A stretch of DNA of 64,000 bases from Streptomyces caelestis (GTDB lineage: Bacteria; Actinomycetota; Actinomycetes; Streptomycetales; Streptomycetaceae), in the NCBI RefSeq assembly GCF_014205255.1, contig NZ_JACHNE010000001.1, forward strand, positions 868,001 through 932,000. Direction: 5' to 3'. Below are positions 62,644 to 64,000 of this stretch, piece after piece. Position 1 is the stretch's first letter; the number at the start of each line of letters is the position of its first letter. The position numbers and the translations under genes were made by a program. The notes under the pieces were generated by a model. The model saw nothing but the letters and a program-made list of their open reading frames with translations. It made no database searches and was not told the origin of the DNA.

Positions 62644-63437
62644 GTCAGCGCCCACACCCGGTCGTCCAGCAGTTCGTGGTCCTCGCCGGGAACGCAGAAC
62701 ACCGACTCCGGGCCCGACCGGTGCCACAGGTCCAGGGACGCGCTCAGCGGCGCCGAGACGCAGGTGTACGACTCCGGGCGGCCGATGCCGGTCAGCAGGA
62801 AGCACGGCGTGTCGCCCGGCCGGTGCGCGAGGAAGGAGTCGCGCAGCATCGTGAAGCGCCGCTCGGCCAGCGCGGCGGCGGGCTCGGGCGTGGGGAAGAG
62901 GTCCGGGTGCTCCTCGCCGTTGTGCCGGAGCATGTAGACGACCGCCCCCACCCCGGAAGCGGCGACCCCGGCGATCTGCCGGCCGATCTTGTCCTCGGTG
63001 TGGCTGTACAGGCACAGCGACAGCACCGCGACACCGCCGTTGAAGGGCGCGCCCAGCGCGGCCGAGGCGTACTGCCAGGCGGAGAGGCCGGGCAGTACCC
63101 GGACCTCGGGCCACTGCTCGGCGGGCAGGATGCGCTTCAGGTTGTGGAACACCGGGCCGGCCATGCCGAGCAGTCCGGGGTCGCCGCCGGAGACCAGGAC
63201 CACCCGCGCACCGGTCGCGGCACGCTCGGCGGCCACCCGGGTGCGGACCGCGAACACGTCCTCCTCGGGGGTCGCCAGGTTCAGTACGTCGAACCGCTCC
63301 GCCTCGGGCCTGATCAGCTCCTTGATGGTGTCCAGGAAGACCTCGTGGCCGATGACCACCTCGGCCTCACCCAGGGCGGCGGCCACCGAGGAGGTGACAT
63401 CGGCGCCATACCCCGTGCCCACGATGGTGAGGGACAC
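62640..63437 (-). CDS. Precorrin-methylase-like SAM methyltransferase (CobJ/CbiH type)
   Basis: A 265-residue protein of the tetrapyrrole methylase fold: LTIVGTGYGADVTSSVAAAL in place of GxGPGDxxxlT, the CobJ-typical VVLVSGGDPGLLGMAGPVFH and the C-terminal blocks around AVVYMLRHNGEEHPDLFP. Residues needed for SAM binding are conserved. No other cobalamin gene is present, so it probably methylates another substrate, as shown for borosin RiPP N-methyltransferases of the same fold. The gene is 52 bp after the ATP-grasp gene and is coupled to the PLP gene. Confidence 0.8.
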   Translation of the reverse strand: MSLTIVGTGYGADVTSSVAAALGEAEVVIGHEVFLDTIKELIRPEAERFDVLNLATPEEDVFAVRTRVAAERAATGARVVLVSGGDPGLLGMAGPVFHNLKRILPAEQWPEVRVLPGLSAWQYASAALGAPFNGGVAVLSLCLYSHTEDKIGRQIAGVAASGVGAVVYMLRHNGEEHPDLFPTPEPAAALAERRFTMLRDSFLAHRPGDTPCFLLTGIGRPESYTCVSAPLSASLDLWHRSGPESVFCVPGEDHELLDDRVWALT

Positions 63438-63489
63438 AGCAATACCTCTTCCTCGCTTGGTGAAACGGCTGACTGCTTTCCAGGGCCCG

Positions 63490-64000
63490 TCAGGGCGCCG
63501 AAGCAGAGGTCCGCAGGTGCCGGGCGGCCGCGAGGGCGCGGGACAGCGCCGTGTCCGGGTTCGGGCCGGTGGCGGTCAGAAAGCCGTAGCAGGCGCCCTG
63601 GTCGGCCACGCTGTCGATGACGGTGTCCGGGCCCTTGAGCGGAGTCCAGGTGATGTCGCCGGGGAAGAGGGACAGCACGTCCGCACCCTCCACCGGACCC
63701 AACGGGCCGGTCCGTGACGCGTATTTGAGGACCTGGGCGAAGCCGCCCGCCGTGGGACGGCAGGTCGCGGCGGCCACGTGACGCTCCTCCAGGCGCGGTT
63801 CGAGGGCCTGGACGAGCAGCAGCTCGTACGGGTCGACCCCGGTCACCCGCAGAACGGCCTCGCCGATGTGTCCGCCGCCGAGCCGGGGGTTGACCTCGAC
63901 CACCTCGGGGCCGGACGCGGTCTGGATGAACTCGATGTGCGACGGGCCGACCCCGCGTCCGATCGCGCCCAGCACCTCGCAGGCCCAGTCGGCGATCTCC
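63490..64000 (-). CDS. ATP-grasp ligase, C-terminal part (cut by window edge)
   Basis: The frame enters from the right edge with EIADWACEVLGAIGRG and ends with a stop at 63490. The visible 169 residues contain GPSHIEFIQTASGPEVVEVN and PRLGGGHIGEAVLRVTGVDP, the metal-binding EVNPRxGG block that closes the ATP-grasp active site. Such ligases make amide bonds from a carboxylate and an amine via an acyl phosphate. Amino-acid or dipeptide ligases of natural-product clusters have this form. It is the first visible gene of the minus-strand unit. The N-terminal ATP-binding part lies beyond the window. Confidence 0.85.
   Translation of the reverse strand, partial: EIADWACEVLGAIGRGVGPSHIEFIQTASGPEVVEVNPRLGGGHIGEAVLRVTGVDPYELLLVQALEPRLEERHVAAATCRPTAGGFAQVLKYASRTGPLGPVEGADVLSLFPGDITWTPLKGPDTVIDSVADQGACYGFLTATGPNPDTALSRALAAARHLRTSASAP

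Noticed and set aside
62640..63437. Part of a cobalamin biosynthesis operon
   Set aside because: The surrounding genes are not corrin enzymes. The CobJ-like protein is coupled to a PLP enzyme instead.

Overview
The DNA is uniformly GC-rich (roughly 70% or more by eye), with third-position G/C codon use, frequent GTG starts, start/stop overlaps inside operons, many secreted CBM2/CBM35-type hydrolases, LacI regulators and ATPase-less sugar ABC operons. It also has a CebR-type operator, class F sortase and Spo0M. All of this points to a Streptomyces chromosome, probably an accessory-rich arm or sub-arm. No rRNA, tRNA or CRISPR array was seen.

Layout. (1) 0-5 kb: a minus-strand sugar-uptake operon (two permeases, Tat/lipoprotein binding protein, LacI regulator, start of a DUF2264 gene) behind a LacI-type operator. 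(2) 5-8.6 kb: iron uptake, with EfeB and an EfeU-EfeO fusion under an iron box. (3) 8.6-13.1 kb: mobile-element debris, namely a hairpin MITE, an acetyltransferase remnant, a complete IS701-type element with 4-bp target duplication and a possible -1 frameshift site, and an IS5-type remnant. A divergent AraC/quinone-oxidoreductase pair lies inside it. (4) 13.1-17.5 kb: CebR-box-controlled CE3 esterase, GH5 mannanase and a membrane acyltransferase. (5) 17.5-26.7 kb: galactoside module with GH36 alpha-galactosidase, a LacI regulator with two perfect operators and a probably leaderless mRNA, ABC importer genes and a large secreted glycoside hydrolase, closed by a strong terminator.

(6) 26.7-29.7 kb: a BlaI-type regulon with two matching operators (Spo0M gene and a membrane-protein gene upstream of tatA), in which the M56 sensor protease has decayed. 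(7) 29.7-34 kb: htpG, then a class F sortase beside its likely substrate, a His/Asp/Glu-rich repeat protein with three copies of a candidate sorting motif. (8) 34-38.6 kb: membrane proteins, tandem repeats, a lipoprotein beta-carbonic anhydrase and two decayed genes. (9) 38.6-50 kb: transporters, regulators (MerR, MarR) with visible operators, methyltransferase, ThuA and Gfo/Idh/MocA oxidoreductase, GCS2 ligase, SDR. (10) 50-55 kb: a complete branched-chain-amino-acid-type ABC transporter.

(11) 56.4-64 kb, continuing off the window: a compact set that looks like an undescribed small-molecule biosynthetic cluster. It contains an ATP-grasp ligase, precorrin-methylase-like methyltransferase, threonine-synthase-like PLP enzyme with Zn ribbon, class I methyltransferase, YqcI/YcgG-family enzyme (the family of the heme N-hydroxylase GntA), HAM1/RdgB-like nucleotide pyrophosphatase, LOG-type phosphoribohydrolase, FemAB/GNAT-like transferase and an MFS exporter. 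This combination is the most interesting part of the window.
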